A DNA stretch of 64,000 bases from Bacillota bacterium (GCA_023409265.1 JAEYHZ010000031.1:1-64000), one strand, 5' to 3'; numbered from the stretch's first letter, positions 17,464-27,303 are shown. Notes: generated by a model from the sequence alone, not told the origin. Numbers and translations are program-made.

Positions 17464-17609
17464 TTTTTTTTGTTAAGGTAAAAATAATAAAATAAATCAG
17501 GTTTTAGAACAACTTACAATGTCAGTTGTTTCTTGGGTTTCATCAAATGCACTTTAATTTCGCCGTACAGTTATGTGTCATACAACAAAAATGTGAAAGG
17601 ATGGATCTG

Positions 17610-20084
17610 ATGAAAGCTGTGATTATGGCAGGCGGAGAAGGGTCAAGATTAAGACCGTTGACCTGCAACCGGCCGAAGCCAATGGTACCAATTGCTAACA
17701 AACCAGTAATGGAACATATTATTGAACTACTCAAAAAGTATGGTATTAAAGATATTGCAGTTACCCTTCAGTATATGCCCGAAATTATAAAAGATTATTT
17801 TGGTGATGGAAGCGAATTTGGAGTAAACTTGAACTATTACACAGAAGATGTTCCTTTGGGAACAGCAGGAAGTGTCAAAAATGCTGAAGACTTTTTGGAT
17901 GAACCTTTTATTGTTATCAGCGGAGATGCATTAACGGATATTAATCTGGAAATGGCTCTGGCTTTTCATCGTAGAAGAGAGGCAGTTGCAACGCTTGTTT
18001 TAAAGAGAGTGGAAAGCCCTATCGAGTATGGTGTAGTTGTTACAGATCAGGCAGGAAAAATAACCCGATTTTTGGAAAAACCCAGTTGGGGTGAGGTTTT
18101 TAGTGATACTGTCAACACTGGAATATATGTTCTAAATCCTGAGATTTTAAGTTATATTAAACCCAAGCAAATGTTTGATTTCAGCAAGGATGTGTTTCCT
18201 GCACTTCTAAAAGAAAACCGGCCTATGTTTGGTTTTGTTACCGAGGATTACTGGTGTGATATTGGAGATCTTGACGCATATGTTTGTGTACACAATGATA
18301 TCCTGGATAAAAAGGTTGACATAAAAATAGATGGAAAAGAAATCCGCCAGGGTGTGTGGGTCGGTGAAGGAGCAGTTATTTCAAAGGAGGCAAGTATAAA
18401 ACCTCCTGTTTTTATCGGTAAAAATTCTACAATAAGAGCCGGCTGCAGCATTGGCAGCTATACTGTAGTTGGAGCCAACAACCATCTATTTGAAGGGAGT
18501 TCGGCTAAAAGAAGTATTCTGTGGAAGGGCTGTGTTTTAAAGAACCACTCTCAGATCAGAGGAAGTGTACTATGCAATAAGGTTCAGGCGAATGAAAGAG
18601 CTTCCGCATTTGAAGGGGCTGTAATTGGAGACAATTGTATTCTTGGAAAAAGTGCATCCATTAAACCCGGAGTAAAAGTATGGCCTAACAAGAAAATTGA
18701 TGGTGATACAGATGTTTGCTCCAACCTGGTCTGGGGATCCAAGTACACTAAAAACCTGTTTGGAAATAGAGGTATTCTAGGCGAAATTAATGTTGATATT
18801 ACCCCTGAATTTGTATCAAAGCTGGGGGCTACCTACGGTTCAATATGCAAGAAGGATGCTAGGATAGGTGTCAGCTGTGATGATATTGATGCTTTGAAAA
18901 TGCTGAAGAATTCACTTGTCTCGGGGCTGCTCTCTTCAGGAATTGAGGTCTACGATATTGGGACAGCCTTATTGCCGGTAACAAGATCTGCAATAAGGTT
19001 TTACAACTTAAATGGAGGGATTCATATTTCTGCATCTGGGCAGGAACATGATATGCTTGTAATAGATATACTAAATAAATTTGGAAGTAATATTGACAGA
19101 GGCGAGGAACGTAAAATTGAAAATTTGTTTATCCGTGAAGATTTTGTTCGTTGTTCAGTTAATGAAATAAAGCCTGTTGTCACAGTTCCCGAGCATAGTA
19201 TTTTCTACAGTCAGAACATACTGAACAGCGTTACGGCCAAAGAGCATAACTACAAGATTGCATTAATTACCAAGTCGGACCTTGTCAAAAAAGTTGTAGA
19301 CAGAGTACTCTCCGAACTAAAATGTGAATATGCCTTTATTAACCATAAGCTGGACGGTAATTATAAAAAGAAGGAAAGCATGTTCTCAGATATCAAGACT
19401 TTGACTGCCACAGTGAAGCAGGGAAAATTTGATCTTGGAGTATATCTTGAGAATTCAAATGAAAAAATGATGCTTATAGACACAAAAGGAAGAGTTATTG
19501 CCGACGATATGTTTATGGCACTTATCAGCCTTATTCATTTGAAATCCACAAAGGGCAATACTGTTGTGGTACCTTTGAATACCAGTAATGTTATAGAAAA
19601 AATCGCAAGCGAGAATCAGGGAAATGTTGTAAGAACTAAAACTTCAATACAGGAACTTATGAAAAAGATGATTTGTGATGATGGCACCAGTGGTACAAAT
19701 GATTTTTTTACCATGAATTTTGATGCCATCGCCGGTTTGGTTAAAATTATAGATTATATGGCACAAAATGATGTAACCCTTGATGAATTGGCAGATATGA
19801 TTCCTGATTTTCATATTCTCAAAAAAGAGGTTAAATGTCCCTGGTCGGCCAAAGGAAAGGTTATCAGGGCTATTATTGAAGAAAATGACAGCGCTGAAAT
19901 AGAGACCACCGAAGGTGTAAAAATTGTTGGTGACAAAGGCTGGGTGCTGGTATTGCCTGATGCTGAAAAACCCATTTGCAAAGTTATTAGTGAGGGATTT
20001 TCGGAAGAGTATGCAACCGAGCTTACTGATATTTACGTAAATAAGGTTAAAACAATAAGCCAGGATAATGTCAGCAGCAGTTAA
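17610..20084 (+). CDS. Nucleotidyltransferase / hexapeptide / phosphohexomutase-like fusion (mannose-1-phosphate guanylyltransferase-like)
   Basis: An 824-residue fusion. Residues 1-235 are a sugar-nucleotide pyrophosphorylase domain with MAGGEGSRLRPLT, PKPMVPIANKP and GDALTDIN. About 250-360 is a left-handed beta-helix of hexapeptide repeats. From 375 on it is phosphomannomutase/phosphoglucomutase-like. The catalytic serine loop (TASHNP type) is replaced around residue 471 by HISASGQEHD, so the mutase part has probably lost activity and may be regulatory. Likely role: activated sugar for surface polysaccharide. I chose ATG 17610 because MKAVIMAGG is the normal N-terminus; upstream in-frame codons are weakly supported. 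Confidence 0.88.
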   Translation: MKAVIMAGGEGSRLRPLTCNRPKPMVPIANKPVMEHIIELLKKYGIKDIAVTLQYMPEIIKDYFGDGSEFGVNLNYYTEDVPLGTAGSVKNAEDFLDEPFIVISGDALTDINLEMALAFHRRREAVATLVLKRVESPIEYGVVVTDQAGKITRFLEKPSWGEVFSDTVNTGIYVLNPEILSYIKPKQMFDFSKDVFPALLKENRPMFGFVTEDYWCDIGDLDAYVCVHNDILDKKVDIKIDGKEIRQGVWVGEGAVISKEASIKPPVFIGKNSTIRAGCSIGSYTVVGANNHLFEGSSAKRSILWKGCVLKNHSQIRGSVLCNKVQANERASAFEGAVIGDNCILGKSASIKPGVKVWPNKKIDGDTDVCSNLVWGSKYTKNLFGNRGILGEINVDITPEFVSKLGATYGSICKKDARIGVSCDDIDALKMLKNSLVSGLLSSGIEVYDIGTALLPVTRSAIRFYNLNGGIHISASGQEHDMLVIDILNKFGSNIDRGEERKIENLFIREDFVRCSVNEIKPVVTVPEHSIFYSQNILNSVTAKEHNYKIALITKSDLVKKVVDRVLSELKCEYAFINHKLDGNYKKKESMFSDIKTLTATVKQGKFDLGVYLENSNEKMMLIDTKGRVIADDMFMALISLIHLKSTKGNTVVVPLNTSNVIEKIASENQGNVVRTKTSIQELMKKMICDDGTSGTNDFFTMNFDAIAGLVKIIDYMAQNDVTLDELADMIPDFHILKKEVKCPWSAKGKVIRAIIEENDSAEIETTEGVKIVGDKGWVLVLPDAEKPICKVISEGFSEEYATELTDIYVNKVKTISQDNVSSS

Positions 20085-20147
20085 ACTTCAGCGAAATACC
20101 TCATCATAATAAAAATAATGATTATTTTATAATAGATTGCAGTTATT

Positions 20148-20202
20148 ACAGCCCTGTATAATTGAAAAATATCAATTTACAGGGCTGTTGATTTGTAATT
20201 TT
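20148..20202 (+). terminator. Terminator of the fusion gene
   Basis: ACAGCCCTGTA and ATTGA pair with TCAAT and TACAGGGCTGT around AAAAATA. The tail is only moderately T-rich. Confidence 0.7.
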
Positions 20203-20324
20203 TCCCTCGGGAAGGTATAATTAATTTTGTAGATACAAAAATACCAATAAGAGAGGCTTTTATTCATATAAGGCTTAAGCGTTTGGTCGGAACGGTAGAT
20301 CCATATAAGAAACGGAGTTTAGCA

Positions 20325-21452
20325 ATGAAGAGTTTAAAAAAAGTTCTTATAATTTTTATATGCATATGTGTTTCAGCCTGGAGCTGTTTATTGGCAGCAA
20401 TACCTGCCCAGTCTGCCACAAAAGTACAGAAGACATATGCGGCAATAGGTGATTCAATTACGTCGGGTTACGGTTTGGAAAGCTTTCAAAATAATGATAT
20501 TAATAATAAAAACAGTACATATAATTTTGTCACAAAACTTGGTAAGAAGCTGGGGATGAAGACTCTGAACTTTGGAATTGAAGGGATTGATACTACTATG
20601 CTGTTAAAAGCAATAAGCAATCCTTCAACAAATGAAGAAAAAAATACAGTTTCACAAATGGCAAAAGCTGACCTTATTACACTTTCCATTGGCGGCAATA
20701 ATGTGTTCATACCACTTTTAAATTCTATAAATGACAGAATAGGAAACGGTAAAAATATTTTTAATGCAAACGCGACAGAACTACAAAATGCATTAATTGG
20801 GTTGATTTTTAACGGAGATGAAATGGATAAACTGAAAAAAAATATTGCAAATGGAGCAGATATTTTTGTTGGCAATGCAAAATTGAACAAAACCGGTGAT
20901 TTTTCCAAAATAATTGATACAATAAAAAAGTTAAACCCCAGGGCAAAAATAATTGTCCAGACAATATATAATCCATATAATCTAATCATGTCTGACTCCA
21001 TAGGAACAGCTATAAACAGGATGAATGCTGAAATAATCAAGGGTTCGGACAATGGGAAAAATTACAAGGTGGCTGACGTTTATTCTGCCTTTTTCAAAGC
21101 AAAGGCCGGAACACAATTGGTTAACGCAGATACAGGAAAATCCTTCGATCCGCATCCTACCAGGAAGGGACATGAAGTAATTTATACACTGGTAGCGTAT
21201 GCAGCAAGCAATGACACACTGCCGTACCCAGTAAAATTAAATATTGTTAAAGGTAAGGCCTCTGCAGTAATATCTGCCGGAGAACTTATGCTGACAGTAA
21301 TTCCGGCTGCAGGCTGCAAGCTGCCAAAGAATATATACCTGACCATAGGTAAAAGTTTGAAAACTACACTGCCCCTTAAAAATGGAGTAGCAGCTGTTCC
21401 CATAGCAGACATCAATACCGATATTACTGTTACAGCAGTTTGTACCAAGTAG
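20325..21452 (+). CDS. Secreted SGNH/GDSL-family hydrolase
   Basis: A 375-residue exported esterase-type protein. The signal peptide is KVLIIFICICVSAWSCLLAA with cleavage near AQSA. Block I GDSITSGYG (about 42-50) holds the catalytic Ser. The Gly-block and GGNN give the oxyanion hole, and DPHPTRKGH (about 275) gives Asp and His. A C-terminal ~100-residue beta-rich extension follows the catalytic domain. It probably removes acyl groups from a polysaccharide or lipid outside the cell. ATG 20325 follows CGGAG. A TTG at 20283 is rejected as it would precede the signal peptide. Confidence 0.88.
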   Translation: MKSLKKVLIIFICICVSAWSCLLAAIPAQSATKVQKTYAAIGDSITSGYGLESFQNNDINNKNSTYNFVTKLGKKLGMKTLNFGIEGIDTTMLLKAISNPSTNEEKNTVSQMAKADLITLSIGGNNVFIPLLNSINDRIGNGKNIFNANATELQNALIGLIFNGDEMDKLKKNIANGADIFVGNAKLNKTGDFSKIIDTIKKLNPRAKIIVQTIYNPYNLIMSDSIGTAINRMNAEIIKGSDNGKNYKVADVYSAFFKAKAGTQLVNADTGKSFDPHPTRKGHEVIYTLVAYAASNDTLPYPVKLNIVKGKASAVISAGELMLTVIPAAGCKLPKNIYLTIGKSLKTTLPLKNGVAAVPIADINTDITVTAVCTK

Positions 21453-21465
21453 TTCAAAATAAATT

Positions 21466-21502
21466 AAAGCCAATTCCACTTCTTGGGGTGGAATTGGCTT
21501 TT
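21466..21502. terminator. Bidirectional terminator
   Basis: A 14 bp perfect stem (AAAGCCAATTCCAC and complement) around TTCTTGGG with T4 on the plus side and T runs on the minus side. It serves the SGNH gene and the convergent 21516 gene. Confidence 0.85.
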
Positions 21503-21515
21503 AAGGTTTGTTAGG

Positions 21516-21848
21516 TTACATTTCTCCGACGGGGTCATAGGTTCTATCAACAATGGGCTCAAAATAAAAATCAATGTACAGCGGTTTTTTTCCTTCGAGT
21601 TTGTCCGAGGTTACCGGTGAGGTGTAAAAAGCAATTCTATACTCAAAATCAGGCTCTTTAACTCTGTCCCGTGCGTTGTTATCATATGGAAGTCCCTCTA
21701 TTTTATAAATACCCTTTGACTCCAATTGCTTTATAAACCAGTTTAATTCATCATTATCATTAACATCCATACAAGGGATATTGCCTTTTTTCATTTCATC
21801 TATAATTTGTGACATTTCACCAGTTTGATATCTTACTTCATAAAACAT
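21516..21848 (-). CDS. Hypothetical protein, 110 residues
   Basis: A soluble acidic protein with no membrane segment or signal. TAAGGAGGAATTACA precedes its ATG, so translation is well supported. The sequence (LESKGIYKIEGLPYDNNARD ... LYIDFYFEPIVDRTYDPVGE) is not one I can place. It is isolated between convergent and divergent neighbours. Confidence 0.7.
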   Translation of the reverse strand: MFYEVRYQTGEMSQIIDEMKKGNIPCMDVNDNDELNWFIKQLESKGIYKIEGLPYDNNARDRVKEPDFEYRIAFYTSPVTSDKLEGKKPLYIDFYFEPIVDRTYDPVGEM

Positions 21849-22107
21849 TGTAATTCCTCCTTAGTTGTGATAACGATAGTATTAAATAATTACTTCAGCT
21901 AAAAAATATATTATAACTATACCACATTTGCCGACTGTAAATCAAAAAGTTTAGATCTCAAAAATCGTGATACCGGCAATTGCAAAAATCTTTACAGAAT
22001 ATGATAATATGATATTCATGATATGATCTTACACACAAGATGTGTGAAGACATAAAGCCCTGTACGTGAAAGTGCAGTCATTATGAAAATTAATAAAGGA
22101 GGATGGA

Positions 22108-22647
22108 ATGAGAGTATTTTATGCCATAGAGTTTGAACATGAGATAAAAGACTATCTGTTTTCTATACAACAGGAGGTGAAGAAGTATTGTACAGGCGGC
22201 AATTTTTCTCATAGGGAAAACTTTCACCTGACACTCCGGTTTATTGGGGAGCAAAACCCTCAACAAGTTGCTGTATTGCAGAAGGCTTTGTATGAAATAG
22301 CTGCAGGTTTAAAAGCTTTTGAACTCAAACTTAATAAATTGGGTAGTTTTAATAAGGGAAATAAAAAGATTATTTGGTTGGGTCTTGAAAGCAGCATCGA
22401 GCTCCAGAAATTATACCAAAAGCTGGAGGGAGTGCTGGAGAAAGCAGGCTATGCAAAAGAAGGCCGCGGATATACACCTCATATCACACTGGCGAGGGAA
22501 GCCAGGCTTGATGAAAAAGCCATGGAACCCGGCATTATAAGAGTAGAGAAGCTAAGAATACAAGCTAAATCTATTTCACTGATGGAAAGTGCCCGTGTGA
22601 ACGATAGACTAACATATACTGCTATCAATCAAGCTGAATTGCTTTAG
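22108..22647 (+). CDS. thpR: RNA 2',3'-cyclic phosphodiesterase (LigT/ThpR family)
   Basis: A 179-residue 2H phosphoesterase. The two catalytic HxTx motifs are HLTLRFIGE near residue 40 and HITLAREAR near residue 124, the spacing of the family. It starts MRVFYAIEF, typical of LigT/ThpR, and follows AAGGAGG. The family opens 2',3'-cyclic phosphates on RNA ends and can ligate tRNA halves weakly in vitro. Single gene. Confidence 0.92.
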   Translation: MRVFYAIEFEHEIKDYLFSIQQEVKKYCTGGNFSHRENFHLTLRFIGEQNPQQVAVLQKALYEIAAGLKAFELKLNKLGSFNKGNKKIIWLGLESSIELQKLYQKLEGVLEKAGYAKEGRGYTPHITLAREARLDEKAMEPGIIRVEKLRIQAKSISLMESARVNDRLTYTAINQAELL

Positions 22648-22690
22648 AATTCATATTTGTGGGTCAGCTTGGCAATTGAAGCAAAATATA

Positions 22691-22789
22691 TTTTAGCTAG
22701 TATATTGACTATTCTATTTGGTAACTATATAATGTTAGCTAATAACACATAAACATTAGCTAACATTATTAGCTTATGATTAGCTAAGG
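22691..22789. promoter_or_regulatory. Promoter with an array of TTAGCTAA operator-like sites
   Basis: TTGACT (22705-22710), 17 bp spacer, TATAAT (22728-22733). A perfect 13 bp inverted repeat (AATGTTAGCTAAT at 22731-22743, ATTAGCTAACATT at 22755-22767) overlaps the -10. Related half-sites (TTTTAGCTAG, ATTAGCTTA, GATTAGCTAA) lie on both sides. A repressor could block this promoter by binding cooperatively. Confidence 0.75.
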
Positions 22790-22874
22790 TGGAAAACCTG
22801 CATAATTTGTAAAAATAATAACTGGAGGCAGCATTATACAAACTAATTAATCCGGTCTGGAAAGGAGTGATTAT

Positions 22875-23591
22875 GTGCGAGTGGCATCTACAGAAGTTCA
22901 AAACAATTTTGGGAAGTATTTAAGTCTTGCAGCAGCTTCGGAAGAAATCATCATAACAAGAAATGGAAAGGATATCGCCAAAATTGTTTCTTGCAGTGAT
23001 GGACCTGTTGTAAATGAGGAATGCTGCATATACGAAAATGAAAATGGTCCGAGAATTACTTATGATGAGTTTATAAAACTGACAGAGGAATCAGAACAAA
23101 GGTATGAGCTGATTGACGGAGAACTTTTTCTTCTGGCCTCACCCAGCTATGCACATCAAACGGCCATATCAGAAATACTATACCACTTCCACAGTTTTTT
23201 TAAAGGAAAGAAGTGCAGGCCACTGACTTCACCCTTTGATGTTACTCTGATAAAGGATCAGAACAATAAAAATGTTGTTCAACCGGATGTATTAGTTATA
23301 TGCGATACCGAAAATATTGATGCAAAGGGGAAATATTGGGGGGTACCCACTTTGGTGGTTGAAGTACTTTCACCATCCTCAAAGAAACACGATATGCTTA
23401 GAAAACTTAACTTATACACTCTAACAGGTATTAAGGAATTCTGGCTGGTTGACACTGATAAAAAAATAGTTTATACGTATCAATTTGAAAATAAAGTTAT
23501 TGTTGATAATAATGCTTTTTTTAAACGGGATGTTTTAACGTCATTTGCTTTTGATGGGCTTGAGGTTCCTCTTGAGGAAGTTTTTATTTAA
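22875..23591 (+). CDS. Phd/YefM antitoxin domain fused to Uma2 (DUF820) nuclease-like domain
   Basis: A 238-residue fusion. Residues 1-42 (VASTEVQNNFGKYLSLAA, EEIIITRNGKDIAKIV) are a Phd/YefM-type dimerising, DNA-binding antitoxin module. Residues ~55-235 are a Uma2/DUF820 PD-(D/E)XK domain with RYELIDGEL, QPDVLVIC, LVVEVLSPSSKK and LNLYTLTGIKEFWLVD. Acidic metal ligands PDV and VEV are present. The GTG start follows AAAGGAG. The start lies ~85 bases after an operator array, so autorepression through the N-terminal domain is likely. Uma2 function is not established. Confidence 0.82.
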   Translation: MRVASTEVQNNFGKYLSLAAASEEIIITRNGKDIAKIVSCSDGPVVNEECCIYENENGPRITYDEFIKLTEESEQRYELIDGELFLLASPSYAHQTAISEILYHFHSFFKGKKCRPLTSPFDVTLIKDQNNKNVVQPDVLVICDTENIDAKGKYWGVPTLVVEVLSPSSKKHDMLRKLNLYTLTGIKEFWLVDTDKKIVYTYQFENKVIVDNNAFFKRDVLTSFAFDGLEVPLEEVFI

Positions 23592-24116
23592 CGAATTAGT
23601 ACAGAAGGGCCGTTGCTTCGTAAGGATACCATATCAGCTTATTGTTTTTGCCTGGAGATATTAAATCTGAAACATTATATTTGAAAACATTAAATATGCG
23701 TACATGAGTTTCGGGGAGTACGGGTATAATCAGTCAAATCAAAACAAAAACCCATAAGAAACAGGACAACCTTGGATTAGTGCGACTTTTAATAACCTGC
23801 CACTCCCCTTCAGAAATTTTGAAGGTGTCTGTTTGATTTGTTATCCATAAAATATTCTTCAATCATAATCTCTAATTTATAAAAACTAATTTGTTGAGCA
23901 CATACTTTTCAAATTTTTATTTTTCTCAAACCTTAAAATCTAATACAAATTGTATTTGAATATCTAATACATTTGTATTAGATTTAAGACAACATATAAG
24001 TGATATGAAAAATGTCCCAAATCGGAAATTGAATTGAACTACACATTACAAAATGGTAAAATGGAAATCTGGAAACAAAAGAAATCCTAACCAGAATATA
24101 GAGTTATGGAGGGAAT
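23592..24116. other. Intergenic region of 525 bases with one inverted repeat
   Basis: A hairpin CCTTCA/TGAAGG near 23810-23830 and an inverted repeat at 23936-23985 are the only structures seen. No convincing gene. Confidence 0.5.
23936..23985. promoter_or_regulatory. 14 bp perfect inverted repeat
   Basis: AAATCTAATACAAA and TTTGTATTAGATTT are separated by 22 bases, with an extra internal ATCTAATAC copy. There is no T run, so it is more like an operator for the protease operon 130 bases downstream than a terminator. Confidence 0.45.
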
Positions 24117-25256
24117 ATGATAAAACGAAATATTGCAAAAGCAGTTTGTATCATATCGGCAGTTATTTTTATGACATCCAGTTCATTTGCAGCCGGTAAT
24201 GTTACACTGAAAATTGACGGGAAACAGGTTAACGATGCCGTTAAGGTGATAAATGGGAAGCAGTACATACAGCTAGACAGCCTGACAAACAATCTGGAGG
24301 GCATCACTGTTAACAAAGACAGTAAAGGCATAGAAATAAATACTGAAACAAATAGAATTTCAAAGATAATAAACAAGGTAAGCCCTTCAGTCGTCGGGAT
24401 AATAGGCAAATTAAAAGAAAGCAGCTATGATTACAGCGAATATACTGACAATCTGATATTCGGTACGGGTGTTATTTATAGAAGTGATGGATACATAATA
24501 ACCAACGCACATGTTGTTAAGGATATGGAATCCATAGTAGTGGTATTATCCAACAGTAAGGCATACAAGGCCCGCTTAAAGGCAATAGATGACAGTCTTG
24601 ATCTGGCAGTTATAAAAGTTGATAAGGGTGGATTGACTCCGGCTTTATTTGGAGATATGACCAGTGTGGCAGTAGGACAGGAAGTGGTTGCCATCGGTAC
24701 CCCGCTTTCCTTTAACTTAAGAAATTCTGCTACAAAAGGTATTATTAGCGGAATGAACAGATCTACCGATGGAGAGTATAGATTTATCCAGTCTGATGCA
24801 GCCATAAACGGAGGAAACAGCGGTGGTCCTCTGGTAAATATGAAAGGTGAGGTTATAGGCATTAACTCGGTTAAACTCATTGGCTTCGGAGTCGAGGGTC
24901 TTAATTTCTCAATACCGGTTGATACAGTTAAATACGCCATCAGCCATTTTGAAAAATTCGGAAAAATAAAAAGACCATATATGGGAATTGTTTTTTCTGA
25001 AAGTATAACCTCGCAATATGGACTGCCAAGCACAACCGGAGGACTTTTGATAAGGGATATTATAGAAAGGTCTCCCGCAGAGCAGTATGATATTCAAGTG
25101 GATGACAAACTGGTTTCGGTTAACGGAGTAAAGGTAAATTCCATAATTGACTATAACGAAGAAATGAAAAAATATCTTCCCGGTGACAAGGCAACCTTCA
25201 AATTAATCAGGAACAATAAACAGCTGACCGTTAAGGTAACCTTCGGCGAAAAATAA
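24117..25256 (+). CDS. HtrA/DegP-like S1C serine protease with N-terminal stalk domain
   Basis: A 379-residue exported protease. The signal peptide is followed by a short Cu_amine_oxidN-like segment (LKIDGKQVNDAVKVINGKQY). The trypsin domain then has the complete triad: His132 in TNAHVV, Asp162 in LDLAVIK and Ser235 in GNSGGP. A PDZ domain ends the protein. It probably degrades or senses misfolded envelope proteins. The next gene begins 12 bases after its stop and shares the stalk module, so the two form an operon. Confidence 0.9.
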   Translation: MIKRNIAKAVCIISAVIFMTSSSFAAGNVTLKIDGKQVNDAVKVINGKQYIQLDSLTNNLEGITVNKDSKGIEINTETNRISKIINKVSPSVVGIIGKLKESSYDYSEYTDNLIFGTGVIYRSDGYIITNAHVVKDMESIVVVLSNSKAYKARLKAIDDSLDLAVIKVDKGGLTPALFGDMTSVAVGQEVVAIGTPLSFNLRNSATKGIISGMNRSTDGEYRFIQSDAAINGGNSGGPLVNMKGEVIGINSVKLIGFGVEGLNFSIPVDTVKYAISHFEKFGKIKRPYMGIVFSESITSQYGLPSTTGGLLIRDIIERSPAEQYDIQVDDKLVSVNGVKVNSIIDYNEEMKKYLPGDKATFKLIRNNKQLTVKVTFGEK

Positions 25257-25267
25257 AGGACGTGACT

Positions 25268-27223
25268 ATGAATATGAGAAAAACATTTATAAGTATTTTA
25301 ATAACAATTTCCATATTATTAACCTGTTTTGTTAATACATATGCTTCAGCAAATGATAAGCTGACACTTGAACTTAAAGTAGGAAGTGCGTCTGCTAAAA
25401 TAAACGGTATTGTATCAAAAGTTGAAAAGCCTTATGTGGCCAACAAAACAATTATGCTGCCTTTGGAATGGTTTACAACAGCTATTGGAGCAGAAGTAAA
25501 CAAGAAAACTTCAAAAATCACTGAAATAGTCTATGGGGAAATGAATGTTGAAATTACAGCAGGTTCATTAAACTATACGGTCAATTCAGAGTTGAAAAAA
25601 TTTACTGCTTCACCAATAGTAAAAAATTCAAAGCTAATGGTGCCGCTTGATTTTATATCTAAGAACTTTCCAGTTACTGTAACAAGTGATAGTAAAAAGG
25701 GAGACATTAAAATCGTCCTCGAAGATGATGGGGCTCTTAGTGATTTATCCTTTTTAACCGGAGGCATAAGCAGTCCTAAGGTAGGTAACAGTTATTACGG
25801 CTGGAGTTTAAGTGTACCTTCCGGTTCAAGAATAGTTTCAAACAGCTTTAAATCAGACAAAATAGGTATTACCAATGAAAGCAGGAGTTTATATTTTGAA
25901 GTATCTGTGGAAACTAAGAATGGGAGAACCCTAACTGAGTTGTATAATAATATTTTGTACAGCAGTACAATACGTTCTTCAAAGATAGACCTTAAAGCAG
26001 CAGTTCCATATTTTCAGTACACGAGATTGTCCGAATACGATGAAGCCTTACGCGTAAAAGTATTTGATAAGGGAGACTATTTCTATTACGTAACTATAAA
26101 TTGCTATGACAGTTCCATTACACCTGAAAAGCTGGTTACTGAGAAATACTATGAAAATATCATGAGTTCCTTCAGTTTGAGCTATAAAGGAGCAGTAAAG
26201 GGTGTTGAAGATATTTCAAAAGTCAGTGAGGGCAGAGCCAGCTATTATAATTACATAGCGCTAAATTTGAACTCGAAATATCTCCCATGGTCGCTCAATG
26301 TACCTGCAAAGTGGAATAAGGTTTTATCAAATGATGATCCCATGACAACCTGTCTTGGACTGGACAACACGCATTACATGAAAATAACCATGAACTTTAT
26401 TGGGGATTCAGGATCTCTGGATGATTATGTTGACAGAATAAAAGGCAGATATGATAAATTCTTTAATCCTGCGGTATATACATCCATTTCAGACGATTCT
26501 ACCACTGCGGCGGGAACTGATGCCAGAAATCTGAAGTTCAGAATAAAACAGGCCGATAAAGTCTATATTATGGATGAGCTATATTTTACAAAAGGCGATT
26601 TTGTGTATGAAATTACTATCAAAATCCCTGAGGGTGAATACGACAAGCTTATTAAACAGTTTACTGATACATTGGACCTGATGACTTTCTATACAATTGA
26701 TGAAGAGAAATTTCAGAGTGATTTTGAGAAATATGATACCAAAAACCAGGGGATCAGGGTTTCTCAACAGGATGATTTGTTTGAGTATATTAACAACGCC
26801 TATAAATGGAGTGTAAAGCTGCCTGGATATTGGACAAAATCAGGTGCTGAGGATGAGAGCTCGGTTACTTTCGAAAATCCAGATACCAGCGCAAGTGTAA
26901 TGGTTTATGCAGTAGAGAATTCTTCAATAACAAAATCACTGACTGATGAGGAAAAATTCAGTATAATGAAAGCTATAAAAAAAGTGTATGGTACTTCACC
27001 TGTGCAGGGTTCTTTGAATGAAAAGGGTTACCAGATCAGGACATATACATATAAAGTACAAAGTACTGATAATGATTTCTTTGCCGGGATAACCTGCTAC
27101 TGTTTTGAAGCAGGAAATTATACCTACTGCTATTTAAGTATCATTCCTGATCTCACTGCCCGGGATGAAGCGGTGAAGGAAGTAAATGATGTTTGGAAAT
27201 CATTTAAAATATCCAATAAATAA
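25268..27223 (+). CDS. Secreted protein with copper-amine-oxidase-N-like domain, unknown function
   Basis: A 651-residue exported protein. Signal peptide (KTFISILITISILLTCFVN), then a Cu_amine_oxidN-like module at about 30-155 (VANKTIMLPLEWF ... MVPLDFISKNF), then three similar-looking ~150-residue segments, each beginning with YGWSLSVP, LPWSLNVPAKW or YKWSVKLPGYW. These recall PsbP/MOG1-like repeats. No catalytic site is evident. ATG 25268 follows AAAGGA; the upstream GTG at 25262 is less likely. It is co-transcribed with the HtrA protease and may be its partner or substrate receptor, which is inference. Confidence 0.7.
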   Translation: MNMRKTFISILITISILLTCFVNTYASANDKLTLELKVGSASAKINGIVSKVEKPYVANKTIMLPLEWFTTAIGAEVNKKTSKITEIVYGEMNVEITAGSLNYTVNSELKKFTASPIVKNSKLMVPLDFISKNFPVTVTSDSKKGDIKIVLEDDGALSDLSFLTGGISSPKVGNSYYGWSLSVPSGSRIVSNSFKSDKIGITNESRSLYFEVSVETKNGRTLTELYNNILYSSTIRSSKIDLKAAVPYFQYTRLSEYDEALRVKVFDKGDYFYYVTINCYDSSITPEKLVTEKYYENIMSSFSLSYKGAVKGVEDISKVSEGRASYYNYIALNLNSKYLPWSLNVPAKWNKVLSNDDPMTTCLGLDNTHYMKITMNFIGDSGSLDDYVDRIKGRYDKFFNPAVYTSISDDSTTAAGTDARNLKFRIKQADKVYIMDELYFTKGDFVYEITIKIPEGEYDKLIKQFTDTLDLMTFYTIDEEKFQSDFEKYDTKNQGIRVSQQDDLFEYINNAYKWSVKLPGYWTKSGAEDESSVTFENPDTSASVMVYAVENSSITKSLTDEEKFSIMKAIKKVYGTSPVQGSLNEKGYQIRTYTYKVQSTDNDFFAGITCYCFEAGNYTYCYLSIIPDLTARDEAVKEVNDVWKSFKISNK

Positions 27224-27303
27224 ATCATAAAGTAAAAAGCTTTGATAGCAAGATATAAAAGTAAGCTATCGGAGCCGAGTTTGACTATTCCTGAAGGAGT
27301 ATT

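Noticed and set aside
20486..21052. 188-residue minus-strand frame
   Set aside because: Antisense to the SGNH hydrolase and hydrophobic by codon bias only.
24476..25033. 185-residue minus-strand frame
   Set aside because: Lies entirely within the HtrA protease gene, with no ribosome site.
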